The notes: a model not told the origin generated them from the letters alone. A DNA stretch of 64,000 nucleotides from Pseudescherichia sp031987975 (GCF_031987975.1 NZ_DALZYX010000001.1:124001-188000), one strand, 5' to 3'. Shown: positions 8,097 through 17,714, counted from the first letter of the stretch. Numbers and translations: made by a program.

Positions 8097-9017
8097 ATGA
8101 AAATTGCGTTTTGGAATATAGGACTGACTCATAAGAAAGATATCCCAGATTATAAGGCATCTGTTAATGAAGCAATTTTTAATTTGATGACAGAAAACAA
8201 TCATGATATTGTTTTTGTATGTGAAGTAGATGAAGAATTCATCTCAAACAGAGAAAGCATTGATCTTTTCGAAAGAAGTAACATAACAATACTTCCTGCC
8301 ATGGAAAAATTTAATAGGAATTTAAAGTTCGATATATGCGCACTTTTTAAAAATAGCAGCTTTAGTCTCAATTTAAATAAGTATATAAAATATAACGATC
8401 TTGAAGACGAAAACCAAAACACAGGGAATAATACAAAAGTTGGCGTTGAGTTTATAATGAAAAACTGCGAAACGGATGAGGAAGAGTTATCTTTAATTAT
8501 TTCTCACTGGCCATCAAAAATATCTCTGGGATATGAGTTTAAGCACAAGGATGCTGCAGAGGAATTACGTCGAGAATGCAACTCGATAATTAAATCTGGC
8601 AAGCAGTTAATATTGATGGGTGATTATAATAAGACCCCAGAAGAAATTACAAAAGAGACAAATCTAAAATCTTACAATAACAAATACTATGCACTAAGGA
8701 GTAATTCTAGGCTTTATAATCTGGCTTTTTCCTTTTTTGGCCAACACTCATTAATTGCTACATCCACGATGCAAAGGAATCATAACAATAGAGGCTTTGG
8801 CACTTTTTTATCTTCATCTAAAAGACATGCAGAAAATGGATGCTCCGTTTTAGATCATGCACATGTGTCTTCATCCTTCATTGAGGATGGGCCATGGGTT
8901 CTGAATGAGAGTGAAACCAAGGTTTTCTTTAATGATAAGATACTAGAATTAGTGTATGGTGATGATAATCATCTGGATCACTTACCGATTAGCATAGAGG
9001 TAAATAAAAATGAATGA
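8097..9017 (+). CDS. endonuclease/exonuclease/phosphatase (EEP, DNase I-like) family protein
   Basis: 306 aa with a full EEP active-site set: WN (Asn7), CEVD (Glu43), SHWPS (His137), GDYN (Asp176, Asn178) and the terminal DHLP (Asp294, His295). It has no signal peptide, so it should be cytoplasmic. Family members are Mg-dependent phosphodiesterases or phosphatases acting on DNA, RNA, cyclic nucleotides or lipids; the substrate cannot be told. It is much more AT-rich than neighbouring phage genes and overlaps the next gene by 8 bp, so the two are co-translated. Its position just inside attL on the opposite strand to the late operon marks it as cargo, possibly anti-phage. The role is inferred. 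Confidence 0.8.
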   Translation: MKIAFWNIGLTHKKDIPDYKASVNEAIFNLMTENNHDIVFVCEVDEEFISNRESIDLFERSNITILPAMEKFNRNLKFDICALFKNSSFSLNLNKYIKYNDLEDENQNTGNNTKVGVEFIMKNCETDEEELSLIISHWPSKISLGYEFKHKDAAEELRRECNSIIKSGKQLILMGDYNKTPEEITKETNLKSYNNKYYALRSNSRLYNLAFSFFGQHSLIATSTMQRNHNNRGFGTFLSSSKRHAENGCSVLDHAHVSSSFIEDGPWVLNESETKVFFNDKILELVYGDDNHLDHLPISIEVNKNE

Positions 9018-9450
9018 CAATCCATTTAGAAAAATTGTTGCAGACTCTGTTAGTAAAGTTAATAAGGTAGAACGTTCTATTGGAATGCTGAATCACTATT
9101 TGACACAAGCATCCGACGCACTTAATGAGTCTATTGAGGGTCGATTCCGTATATATCTGGATACAAAATATGTCACAGGGACGCTTAATGTCGCTGATGT
9201 TTTTTCAATCACGACCTTCAGTGGCGACACTAAAACAAAACCTATATATTTGTCAAATTCCTTTCATACAAAGTTGATTGCAACCATTACTTTTGATGAA
9301 AGTGGGGACGATATGTCGCTAGTAATAAATAAACTCAAAAGCACATATTCCACTTCTGAAAAAGGTTTTATATCCTGTATAGGTAGCATATTGTCCACAA
9401 CCAGCATTGCTGACTGGGCTGTAAAACTGAGAACAAAGAGAGCACCATAA
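9010..9450 (+). CDS. unknown 146-aa partner of the EEP nuclease
   Basis: Starts inside the end of the EEP gene (ATG 9010), implying translational coupling. N-terminal residues 1-45 look helical (MNDNPFRKIVADSVSKVNKV). A beta-rich centre and a hydrophobic C-terminal segment follow (FISCIGSILSTTSIADWAV, about residues 119-137), which might be a membrane or packing helix. No family recognised. AT-rich like its partner. It could be an inhibitor, sensor or effector subunit. Confidence 0.65.
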   Translation: MNDNPFRKIVADSVSKVNKVERSIGMLNHYLTQASDALNESIEGRFRIYLDTKYVTGTLNVADVFSITTFSGDTKTKPIYLSNSFHTKLIATITFDESGDDMSLVINKLKSTYSTSEKGFISCIGSILSTTSIADWAVKLRTKRAP

Positions 9451-9725
9451 AACAAAAAATTTAATCAGACTGATTATTACTGCTATAGATATAAAATATC
9501 ATTGCTGATAATCCATGTTTACTTAGGTGAAGTCCTAAATGTAAAGGCCACATGTTGCCCTACTCACGTAGGGCCATGTTAAGTTATCTAGCCGCTATGA
9601 CGACCCCTTTTATATATGACTAAATAGCCCGCACTATTGACAGATTTGACCGCCGGTTGGGATAGCGAGACGAGAACATTTCTCCTTCATCTACCAGGCC
9701 CACATCCCCTGACCGGCAAAATAGC

Positions 9726-10049
9726 TTACAGTACAGGGCAATCGTCGTCACGTCCCACAGCATTGATCAGCGCCATTACCGGCCCGATGACAGTTACGCC
9801 GTCCAGCGCCTCGCCTTCTATCGCTTCGCCATCTTCCGTTATCAGCGTATCACCCATCCAGCGGGCGAACTGGTTGTAGCCGTCAACATTCACCAGCAAA
9901 ACAATGCCGGGATCTGGCCGCTTCGACTTATCGATCACGGCCCAGCCGCTCGATGTCTCAATCAGAAGAGTATTGCCGTTTACGTTGAATAACTGGTTCA
10001 GGCACAGCGGACGCTGTACATAATCTTGTGCTGGCGACGGGAACCCCAT
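9726..10049 (-). CDS. UmuD'-like protein (HumD-type), catalytically empty
   Basis: 107 aa. The start MGFPSPAQDYV corresponds to UmuD residues from Gly25 on, that is, immediately after the RecA-stimulated cleavage site, so the protein is made already in UmuD' form. Later segments align with UmuD (VDG, GDTLI, VIGPVMALI). The serine region (GDSM in UmuD) and the catalytic lysine are absent: NVDGYNQFARWM stands where VDGEFTVKKL is. It overlaps the upstream gene and lies in an operon behind a perfect SOS box. P1 HumD is the known precedent, able to replace UmuD' in polymerase V. No umuC is present, so it could only act with host UmuC or as a competitor. Confidence 0.65.
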   Translation of the reverse strand: MGFPSPAQDYVQRPLCLNQLFNVNGNTLLIETSSGWAVIDKSKRPDPGIVLLVNVDGYNQFARWMGDTLITEDGEAIEGEALDGVTVIGPVMALINAVGRDDDCPVL

Positions 10050-10288
10050 TACATGATCCTCCCCATGCCGATCATGAAATAGCTCCGGTCATCACCCTCG
10101 TGAGAGGTGTAGTCCCGAAAGTACGTCTGGTACCGCTCAATCCAGGCATTGGCCTGGCTAAGAGACCAGTGATGATGGAGCTTCTCCAGTTCCCGCACAA
10201 AATCGACGCTGGTTACTATCTGCCTGCCGCTAGGTTCCCGCCTGACCGCAGCCCTGAACGCGGTCCCGATATCTGAATATTTAGCCAC
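10049..10288 (-). CDS. small SOS-controlled phage protein, unknown
   Basis: 79 aa from GTG 10288, with a GGGAGGGG ribosome site and the SOS box about 22-41 bp upstream. It contains VDFVRELEKLHHHWSLSQA and WIERYQTYFRDYT, a small helical protein type often found next to HumD-like genes in enterobacterial prophages. Function unknown. The stop overlaps the UmuD'-like start. Confidence 0.7.
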   Translation of the reverse strand: MAKYSDIGTAFRAAVRREPSGRQIVTSVDFVRELEKLHHHWSLSQANAWIERYQTYFRDYTSHEGDDRSYFMIGMGRIM

Positions 10289-10309
10289 TCTATGCCCCTC
10301 CCTGTTAAA

Positions 10310-10329
10310 TACTGTATATAAAAACAGTA
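10310..10329. promoter_or_regulatory. LexA (SOS) box of the UmuD'-like operon
   Basis: TACTGTATATAAAAACAGTA fits CTGT-N8-ACAG with full flanking symmetry and equals the remembered E. coli umuDC operator. It sits just upstream of the GTG start at 10288. Confidence 0.9.
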
Positions 10330-10363
10330 GTTTTAAAGAGGGGCCAGATCAAGATGGTGCGGC

Positions 10364-11710
10364 CTATTGATTATCGGGATTAATACTTTGTTCCATGCTT
10401 TCAGCGTCTTTAATCGCCTGCTCAGCCTGTTGTTTAATCACCGCCTCCTCTGCAGATTTCATTTGCTGGTTGTAGATCGAATCAGCTGGCATTTCCAGTC
10501 GCAGGTCAATCCAGCGACCCTCCGGGATATCCATCGGTTCACCGGCCACTATCATTGCCGTATCGATATCGAAGCGGCGTTTGAATACGCAGACTGTAAT
10601 TGCACCATCTTCGCCCACTTCTGTTTCGACAAAACACAGGCGATTGCCATTAGTGTCCTGTGGGATCTCGATGGTCCAGCCGTCGTTGTGCAGCCCGGTC
10701 GCGCCGCGAACCTCATAAACGCCAGTCGATACCCTGACAGCCTCCACCCCTGCAGCCTCATCGTTAACGGCAGCAACGCCTGCCAGTGTGAAGCCGTCCA
10801 GGAAAGTGGACTGCATCAGCGACGGGTTGTCTGTGAGTCGCGCGATCGGCGACGCCTGTTTGATAAATCCATTGGCATCTACTGTCGTGTTTCGCTGGTT
10901 CCAGATTTTATAGGTGGTGAGGTATGAGGCACCATCTGAAGCTCTAACTGGAATGCGGAAAGCCTGTAATGCGCTGTTAACGGCTATCTGCCAGGAAGCA
11001 GATGGAGCGGAGGAGTCACCCCATCCACGCACGGACAGAAGTCCGACATAATCGCCTGTAGCACCGTATTTAGACGCTGACTGAATGCCGCCTGACACCC
11101 CTCGCGGAAAGTTTTGTACGTCGTCATAACCAGCAATGCTGCGAAAGTCGGCATTGGTCTGCAACGCCACACCTACACCCGCTGTATCACCGTATGATGC
11201 AGTGTGGACGTTTCTTGTTGCCGAGTCTCCGAGTTCGAGGTTTTTGCGGGCGCCAGCAGCATTCGGCGAGCCGGTACCGCCCAGGGACATCGGCACCAGC
11301 CCGTTCGAGTCTTTCTGAACCAGTGACTTTTGCGTGGGTACCGTGACCGACACACCATTGATGGTGATAGTCACATTGCCTGTGCCGGTCATCACGTCAG
11401 CGAATCCGCTCATGTATGCCAGGTACATATTGAGCGTTTCGGCAACATTAAGAGCAAGCCCGTCAACGCTGAGCGAATCACTGAGCAGGATTGCATAGCG
11501 GGTGCCCGCCGGGATTGCCGGATTAACGGCAGGCGTCACGGCCAGCTGCGTGGCGCTGTTGACCGCCGTGATCTGGAATACCTGCACCGGGCTGGTCAAC
11601 ACGATTACAGTACAACCGTTGCGGATAAGTGTGCCCGCTGCGGTGAAATTGGTGCCGGTACCAGTAAGTGTGCTGCCGCTGCCGGCGATCGTGCCAGTGG
11701 TGTAAATCAT
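10364..11710 (-). CDS. tail fibre / receptor-binding protein
   Basis: 448 aa from ATG 11710 (GGAG ribosome site; the longer frame to 11725 would run into a terminator). Gly/Thr/Ser-rich N-terminus, the phage-fibre element SLGGTGSPNAAGARKNL (about residue 150), a fibre shaft, and a C-terminal coiled segment with Gln/Ala/Glu (QQAEQAIKDAE). It is the last gene of the late operon, separated from the J-side genes by a terminator. It probably determines host range together with J. Confidence 0.8.
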   Translation of the reverse strand: MIYTTGTIAGSGSTLTGTGTNFTAAGTLIRNGCTVIVLTSPVQVFQITAVNSATQLAVTPAVNPAIPAGTRYAILLSDSLSVDGLALNVAETLNMYLAYMSGFADVMTGTGNVTITINGVSVTVPTQKSLVQKDSNGLVPMSLGGTGSPNAAGARKNLELGDSATRNVHTASYGDTAGVGVALQTNADFRSIAGYDDVQNFPRGVSGGIQSASKYGATGDYVGLLSVRGWGDSSAPSASWQIAVNSALQAFRIPVRASDGASYLTTYKIWNQRNTTVDANGFIKQASPIARLTDNPSLMQSTFLDGFTLAGVAAVNDEAAGVEAVRVSTGVYEVRGATGLHNDGWTIEIPQDTNGNRLCFVETEVGEDGAITVCVFKRRFDIDTAMIVAGEPMDIPEGRWIDLRLEMPADSIYNQQMKSAEEAVIKQQAEQAIKDAESMEQSINPDNQ

Positions 11711-11724
11711 GTTGTCTCCGGACA

Positions 11725-11750
11725 ATAAAAAACCCGCTCGCGGCGGGTTC
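11725..11750 (-). terminator. rho-independent terminator between the tail protein gene and the fibre gene
   Basis: AACCCGC/GCGGGTT stem, T-run on the minus strand. The fibre gene may depend on antitermination or its own promoter. Confidence 0.8.
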
Positions 11751-11779
11751 TGTGTGGAATGTAGGTTTTATCTGCAGGG

Positions 11780-12748
11780 CTAAACCAGCCCGAGCGCATA
11801 GGGGTAATACTGGTCGTAGATACTGCAGTCTATTAGGCCCACCCTGCCACTGATGGCCCACGGCTTAAACGCAGCGGCCTCACTGGAAGAAATAATCCGG
11901 CTGGAATAGACCACCGCCGAAGACGCCTTCCAGACGCCATTAGAAATACCCGCGCTGGAACAGTTCATGTTCAGGTAGCCGCCGTATTGGGGGTTCGATG
12001 GATCTTGTGGAATATAAATCCCGGAGGTGATGCCGGGAGTGACTGCCATTGGGGATCCCGACGTTGCATCCCCCGCCAAAAGTCGCATGTTCAGCGGCAG
12101 GCAGTTGCTGTGCCACACCATCGCGCCGTCCCGGTAAACGAAAAATCCCCAGTCGGGAATGTTCACCAGGTAGTTAGAGAATATGTACAGGCGGCACCCC
12201 GTTTGCGTCATGCCGCCCGTCTGCACGAAAGAGAATCCGTAATTACCCCCCGCATTGTACTGCTGGTAAAAGGACGTCGGCATCCGTGCATCGCCGTCAC
12301 GCGCCCGGATAAACGTCACGATTTTCTGACCCAACGGAATTGATGAGGCGATGTTCTGGCTACCCGGCGGAACATCAATCATGCTTACCAGGCAAAACGG
12401 GGTGAAGTCAGGCGCCAGTTTAATTGTCCGGTTACCGTTGCCGTCGTAGGAGTAGAGCGAGAATCCGTAATAATCCGACTCCCGCCCCGTATTGGGCGAG
12501 GCGAACACTACCAGCCGGATCGGCGTCGCCACGTTCCATGAGACGACATTCCCGGAAACAGTTACCTGATAGGGGTTATTAGTCGGCATCACCTGTATAA
12601 CCGACTCGATAAGAAGTGATGCCTGGTAGGTACATCCGGCTGGGTAGGATTTGCTACCCGAACCGGAGATGTCCAGCACATCCATCACGTAGTTAACCGC
12701 CATCGAGTTGATAGCATCAAACGAGGTTCCCTGGATAAATGTCTGCAT
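11780..12748 (-). CDS. phage tail-associated protein (DUF6453-like)
   Basis: 322 aa, beta-rich, with many aromatic/Gly segments (YYGFSLYSYDGNGNR, GGNYGFSFVQTGG). It begins on the last base of J. Proteins of this kind sit directly after J in many lambdoid phages and are taken as tip or fibre accessory proteins. Function not established. Confidence 0.7.
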   Translation of the reverse strand: MQTFIQGTSFDAINSMAVNYVMDVLDISGSGSKSYPAGCTYQASLLIESVIQVMPTNNPYQVTVSGNVVSWNVATPIRLVVFASPNTGRESDYYGFSLYSYDGNGNRTIKLAPDFTPFCLVSMIDVPPGSQNIASSIPLGQKIVTFIRARDGDARMPTSFYQQYNAGGNYGFSFVQTGGMTQTGCRLYIFSNYLVNIPDWGFFVYRDGAMVWHSNCLPLNMRLLAGDATSGSPMAVTPGITSGIYIPQDPSNPQYGGYLNMNCSSAGISNGVWKASSAVVYSSRIISSSEAAAFKPWAISGRVGLIDCSIYDQYYPYALGLV

Positions 12749-15700
12749 TACAACCTCTGCCCCATAACTGCCGCCGGGCGTCCGTACTGGTCATACGAAA
12801 CGAGCCGGTTATTGGTCATAACCATCATGCCCTGACCTGCAACCCCGCCGTTTATCTCTATGGTCCCGTTTTTATCTATCCTCCATCCCAGCGTGCCGAC
12901 AACATAGTTCGATGACTGGATGTATGCGCCAATTTTCGCATTGGTGATCGTACCGTCCTGAATGAAGGAATCGCGGATGAAGGTCTGGCCGTTCTGAATT
13001 ACGAACGGCAGTGTTACCGCGCTGCCTGCATAGCTCATTACTGCAAACCGGTCAGCGAGGAATATCACCTGAGATTGCATTCCTGACGGCGTATTCTGCA
13101 CGCCCAGACCCATACCAGCGGCGTACTGCACACCGTTTGAATCTACCCCTACCTTGATGCTGTACATCGCGCTCAGGCTGCCGTTGATATTTGCAACCGC
13201 CTGCGCATTGGTTGTCACCGCCGAACTGACGCCACTGATCGTGGCTGTCAGGGAGGTAATCTGCGACGCTGTGGACTGCCGGTAATCAGCGAACGTCTGG
13301 TTGATGCTGTTGATCGAGGCGACAGCACCGTCCACCCGGGAGGACATCTGCAGCATGGACTGTGCAGTAGCTTCCCGGTCGCTGGCCGCTACAGTATCGA
13401 TCCGGTCAATCTGAGCGCTGTTGGCGGCATTCACCGCTGTCAGTGTCCGGCGGGCGCTTACCTGCGCCAGTGTGTTCTGAATCAGGGCGACCGCCGTATT
13501 TTGTACGCTGCCGCTGGCCTCCGATGTCTGGCCCTCCAGCTCATCGAGCCGGGAGGCCGTAGCGCTGTCCAGCGTTGTTACCACCTGATCAAGCTCGGTG
13601 ATCGCCGCGGTGTTCTGCGCGCTTTCCTCTGCTGCTGCGTCAGCTTTGCCCGCTGCCGCATCGGCTTTATCAGACGCGGTTTTCGTGGCCGCCGTCAGCT
13701 GGTTAACCGCCGTGGCCCGCGCTTCTTCCTCGGTAGCGATCGCCTCGCGCACCTCAGTGATGTCCGCTGCGTTTGCCGACGTCGATGCCTCAAGGCGGGT
13801 GACATCGGTAACCCGCGCCTCGGTCTCTGTGGCAATCACCTGGCGCAGCTGCTCAAACTGCGCCGAGTTTTCGCCCTGCTGGGCCGACTGCCGGAACGTC
13901 ACCTCGGCGATAGCCAGCGCATTCTGGATAACGCCCTCGGCGGTTTCCCGGGTTGCGCCGACGGCGGCGGCCAGCTGGTCGGCATTTTCGGCAATGGTGG
14001 CGGCCATGTCCGCAACGGTCTGGCTGGTCTCGACGGCGTTCTCGATCAGGTCTTTAAAGAGCTCCGTGTCTTTAATCTGCTCCAGGATGGCGTCGGTGAT
14101 ATCACTGAAATCGTCGGTTGGTTTACCGGACGCCTCAACAAAATCAGACACGCCAAAGGCGTTACGGGTGCGGACGTAGACATAGTAGGTATGGTCGAAC
14201 TTCAGCTGCTGGATGGTCCACTGATACCCACGTCCGAGAAATTGAGTGTTGTTTTCGATATCGACGGTTGGTGGTACTGGCGTTTCCCCGGCGTACCAGA
14301 ACTCGAAGGAAGTATCCGTGGTGGCAGTGACCGACATAACCGGAACCAGCGTCGCCTGCAGCGGACCCGGGATCCACTGAACCGAATTAGGCGGACGTGG
14401 CGCACCGATAATCAGGCTGACCTGCGTCTCGGCACCTTTCATCCCGTTCTCGTTGCGTCCACGCACACCCAGCGAGTAGCTCCCAGCATTCAGACCGTAG
14501 AACTCATAGCGAAACTGGTCGGTTTCGTACTGCGCAACGACTGCGCCAGCCTCGTTATAAACGCAGAGCTCAAACACCAGCTTTTTAGTGGTGGTGGCCG
14601 TTTCCCACGTGGCAGTAACCTGCACGGTCTCGCTGTTGGTATTCAGGATGCGCAGGTTTTCAATGTTCGGGACCCGGTACCCGTTCAGGGTGTCATTCGG
14701 GATATCAAACACTGCGCCATCATCAACAATAGCCTGCTTGTTCGGGTCATGCTGACCCGCAGTGATACTGTAAACGGAGTTATTTTCCGTCTCGGCGATG
14801 CTCAGAATGCGGAATAACCGGACCGACACCTCGCTGGTGGAGATCGCAAAAACGGTGCCGTCACGTACCCAGGCGGGCGCATTGCGCAGGGTAATGTTGC
14901 GGCCCGCAGCGCTGGCGATCTCATGCCTGCCCATCTTCCCGGTGCGATCCATAATCGACATGCTGTCGCCCGGCGATACCAGTTCAGAAACGTCAGCATC
15001 AACAGAGATTACTTTCCCTGAATGTGCCATGATGCGCCCACCCAGGCGCGTCCCGGCATAGTTGTTGTCCATGATCTCAACAATATCGCCGGGTGTGAAC
15101 CCAATGGCATCGCGCGCCATCTGGAATGTTAAGCGGCTGCTCTCCCGCTTTGCCGTTTCCAGCAGCCATTTCCCGGCGCGCCATGCCTGCCCGCGGGATG
15201 TACAGCCAAACGCCTCCAGCGTGGTCTCGTTATATATGCCCCGGGCGATCTCGTCATCGTCAGAAACGTACTCCTTCACCTGTTCCCAGCCGTTATCCGG
15301 ATCAGTCCAGGAAACCACCACGGCATTGTATTTTTCGGCGCGCTTAACAGAGCTACGGGAAAACTTGCCGTCAACCACTCTGGCGTTTGTGATGGTGGCG
15401 ATCGGGTCCTGCGGCGCGTCCAGCATGACCGTCAGGCGCATACCATCCCACAGCGCAATACCGCGGAACATGCCCGCGATTTTATCCAGCAGCTCGCGCG
15501 CGCTGATTTGTTCGGTTACATAGGCGTTAAGCATCAGGCGGGGTTCGAGCCCACCGTAGCCGTCGTTTACCAGCTGGTCGCAATACTGCGACAGAACGTA
15601 GAGCATGCCGTCATCAACATCGATATAACCGGCACGCCGGGCCAGGCCAAACCGCTCGTTTTTCACCAGCTCGCGAAAAAGCCAGGCGGGGTTGTTGGTC

Positions 15701-16509
15701 CATGCCTTTTTGAAGCCGCCCAGCCACAGCCCGGAATAGGTGCGGGCTACCGGATCGTAATTATCCGGCACATCGACAATCAGCCCGCGCAGATGATAGG
15801 TGCGGTTCGGTGTGTCAGTGTACTGGTCACGGTCGATAACGGCCCCGACCATAGCCGAGAACGGGTACGACAGGTTGTCGTCAGTGATTTCGGTGTAGCT
15901 GTTCCAGATGGTGCCGTTCGCCAGCAGGTCGCTGACGCTGTCCGGGGTAATGCGGCGGACACGGATATCGAACGGTTTGATATCCGGGGCATCGATAGTG
16001 TGCGCCTCCAGATATTCACCGGAGATCTTGCCGGTAATATTTACCGTCTTCTGAATTTCCCACGCGCCGTTAGCCGTGCGGGTTTCAATCACCAGGGTAA
16101 CAGTGCTGTTTTGCTGATTGCCCTTGGTGTCCTGCTGCACCAGCCCGGTGACGCCAATATTCAGGCGCACGCGGGTTACATCTGAGTCGCTGACGGTACG
16201 TACCAGCGGCGTATCAAAGGTTACATCCGCATTAATGATGGTTGATGCCTGGACTGCAGCGAAGCCATTAATCGGACTCTGAAACTCTGAGCCCGGCCGC
16301 CAGGCAACGCTGATGCCGGGAATGCTGATATTACCGCGGGCATCGGTAACCGGCGTCTTGTTTAGCATAAATGAGGACAGGTGCTCCTGATCCACCGGCC
16401 CGTAAATTGGCCCCTCGGTGATGAGATCCAGCACCTGGTAAAACTGTTTGGATTTGAGGTTATCGTCGAGGAGTTTGGGGGTTTTTGCTTTGCCGCCGCC
16501 AGAAGACAT
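12748..16509 (-). CDS. J: tail tip attachment protein J (host specificity)
   Basis: 1253 aa, slightly longer than lambda J (1132). The N-terminal hub shows GPVDQEHLSSFMLNKTPV, then fibronectin type III-like modules in the middle. A long Ala/Glu/Thr-rich coiled coil of heptads follows (about residues 830-1090, TETEARVTDVTRLEAS and similar), then a C-terminal receptor-contact region. It caps the tail and contacts the outer-membrane receptor. The same strand and order as lambda (I before, fibre after) confirm the call. Confidence 0.95.
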   Translation of the reverse strand: MSSGGGKAKTPKLLDDNLKSKQFYQVLDLITEGPIYGPVDQEHLSSFMLNKTPVTDARGNISIPGISVAWRPGSEFQSPINGFAAVQASTIINADVTFDTPLVRTVSDSDVTRVRLNIGVTGLVQQDTKGNQQNSTVTLVIETRTANGAWEIQKTVNITGKISGEYLEAHTIDAPDIKPFDIRVRRITPDSVSDLLANGTIWNSYTEITDDNLSYPFSAMVGAVIDRDQYTDTPNRTYHLRGLIVDVPDNYDPVARTYSGLWLGGFKKAWTNNPAWLFRELVKNERFGLARRAGYIDVDDGMLYVLSQYCDQLVNDGYGGLEPRLMLNAYVTEQISARELLDKIAGMFRGIALWDGMRLTVMLDAPQDPIATITNARVVDGKFSRSSVKRAEKYNAVVVSWTDPDNGWEQVKEYVSDDDEIARGIYNETTLEAFGCTSRGQAWRAGKWLLETAKRESSRLTFQMARDAIGFTPGDIVEIMDNNYAGTRLGGRIMAHSGKVISVDADVSELVSPGDSMSIMDRTGKMGRHEIASAAGRNITLRNAPAWVRDGTVFAISTSEVSVRLFRILSIAETENNSVYSITAGQHDPNKQAIVDDGAVFDIPNDTLNGYRVPNIENLRILNTNSETVQVTATWETATTTKKLVFELCVYNEAGAVVAQYETDQFRYEFYGLNAGSYSLGVRGRNENGMKGAETQVSLIIGAPRPPNSVQWIPGPLQATLVPVMSVTATTDTSFEFWYAGETPVPPTVDIENNTQFLGRGYQWTIQQLKFDHTYYVYVRTRNAFGVSDFVEASGKPTDDFSDITDAILEQIKDTELFKDLIENAVETSQTVADMAATIAENADQLAAAVGATRETAEGVIQNALAIAEVTFRQSAQQGENSAQFEQLRQVIATETEARVTDVTRLEASTSANAADITEVREAIATEEEARATAVNQLTAATKTASDKADAAAGKADAAAEESAQNTAAITELDQVVTTLDSATASRLDELEGQTSEASGSVQNTAVALIQNTLAQVSARRTLTAVNAANSAQIDRIDTVAASDREATAQSMLQMSSRVDGAVASINSINQTFADYRQSTASQITSLTATISGVSSAVTTNAQAVANINGSLSAMYSIKVGVDSNGVQYAAGMGLGVQNTPSGMQSQVIFLADRFAVMSYAGSAVTLPFVIQNGQTFIRDSFIQDGTITNAKIGAYIQSSNYVVGTLGWRIDKNGTIEINGGVAGQGMMVMTNNRLVSYDQYGRPAAVMGQRL

Positions 16510-16518
16510 ATGTTCACC

Positions 16519-17052
16519 TTAACTGATAGAAATATCCCAGTCCTGGTTATTCGACGTGTCGATGCCGAGGGATACCACGTTGGGAGCCACCACCATTTCA
16601 CCCAGCAGAATCGGGACCGGATGACCCTGGCCGACACGGCTCTCGGTGCTGGTGAATGAGTTGTTGGTAATGGTGTTGTTTTCCGCTGCCTCGGCTGAGG
16701 TTTTGGTTTTCATGTTGCGGGACATGTACAGCGAGTAAGCAACCGAAGCGACTGACATCGTGATGGCCACGATGGCAACAATGGTGCCGGTTTCCAGCCC
16801 CGCCCCCTGCACAACCGGGACAAACGTTATGGTGGCTCCGCTATCCAGCTGGCGGTCCATGTGTAAGCGCGCGTTATCATCGTCCAGCTCATCACCATCA
16901 ACGCGGATCTGCACAGGCGTCGCCAGAAAGGCTTTCTTGAAGGTGCGATCCTGCGCCAGCAGAAGGCGCAGACCCTGCGCAGGCGTATCGACGGCTAATT
17001 CGATTTCGCTGAAATGTCGGCGTAAATGCCCGCTAAATTTAAATCGGAGCAT
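16519..17052 (-). CDS. I: tail assembly protein I
   Basis: 177 aa from ATG 17052, chosen for its GGAGG site. The ubiquitin-like N-terminal part is followed by a hydrophobic stretch (GTIVAIVAITMSVASVAYSLYM) and a Thr/Asn-rich linker, the layout of lambda gpI. The 5' end overlaps the end of K. Confidence 0.85.
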   Translation of the reverse strand: MLRFKFSGHLRRHFSEIELAVDTPAQGLRLLLAQDRTFKKAFLATPVQIRVDGDELDDDNARLHMDRQLDSGATITFVPVVQGAGLETGTIVAIVAITMSVASVAYSLYMSRNMKTKTSAEAAENNTITNNSFTSTESRVGQGHPVPILLGEMVVAPNVVSLGIDTSNNQDWDISIS

Positions 17053-17714
17053 CGTTCGAGCCTCCATATAGAATGGGTTTGCCTCATAAATGCCAGGCGG
17101 TAATCCTCGCGCCTGCTGAGGTGCCCGGCGCAGTCGTGATGAAGCACCTTGCCGCTTTCAAGCAGGATCATCGCGTGGCAGGGGTCAGCGCCCGGGAATG
17201 GCTGGCGGATGATCACATCGCCGGGCTGTGCATCGCTGGCAGGGATCGGGTGAAAGCCATTGGCTGCCATATTTTTGATGTAGAGGTTTTCACCACGCAG
17301 CCACCAGCCATCTGTCCGCTCAAAGTCCGGCAGATCCACACCAGCCAGGTGATAGGCGTCGCGAAACAGCGTGTAGCAGTCTGTGACGCCATGCTGAAAC
17401 CGGCGACCCAGCAGATGTGGTACCGGGCGGAACTTACGCAGCGCACCGTTGCATGCCAGCCACCAGGGCAGACCTGTTACAACCTGCGCCTGGCGGTCAG
17501 CGCCGGACAGCACCGGGGAGTTCATCGGGTGTGAGTGAAATATGGCGGTCACCTCGCCCTCTTTCTCCGCCGCCAGCCAGTCGTCATCGCTGATCCGGAA
17601 ATGGCTCTGCGGACTGGGGTGAATGTTGCGACAGTGGAAAAGCCGGGTGCCATCGATGATCAGGCCGCACACCTCATCCTGCGACGTGGCCGCATAGTCG
17701 AGTAATTCCTGCAT
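16995..17714 (-). CDS. K: tail assembly protein K (JAMM + NlpC/P60 peptidase)
   Basis: 239 aa. The N-terminal JAB/MPN domain carries HSHPMNSPVLSGADRQ (HxH...D metal site). The C-terminal NlpC/P60 domain has Cys in GVTDCYTLFRDAY and His in DPCHAMILL. Lambda K is required for tail tip assembly and probably trims peptidoglycan during entry. It overlaps L by one base and I by 58 bases. Confidence 0.93.
   Translation of the reverse strand: MQELLDYAATSQDEVCGLIIDGTRLFHCRNIHPSPQSHFRISDDDWLAAEKEGEVTAIFHSHPMNSPVLSGADRQAQVVTGLPWWLACNGALRKFRPVPHLLGRRFQHGVTDCYTLFRDAYHLAGVDLPDFERTDGWWLRGENLYIKNMAANGFHPIPASDAQPGDVIIRQPFPGADPCHAMILLESGKVLHHDCAGHLSRREDYRLAFMRQTHSIWRLERCSDLNLAGIYADISAKSN

Noticed and set aside
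9637..9879. 80-codon plus-strand frame before the UmuD'-like gene
   Set aside because: It mainly mirrors the UmuD'-like gene on the other strand; composition (Ser/Pro/Thr runs) is that of an antisense shadow.
13501..14817. 438-codon plus-strand frame opposite J
   Set aside because: Antisense of the Ala/Glu-rich coiled-coil region of J; long shadow frames are expected there in GC-rich DNA.
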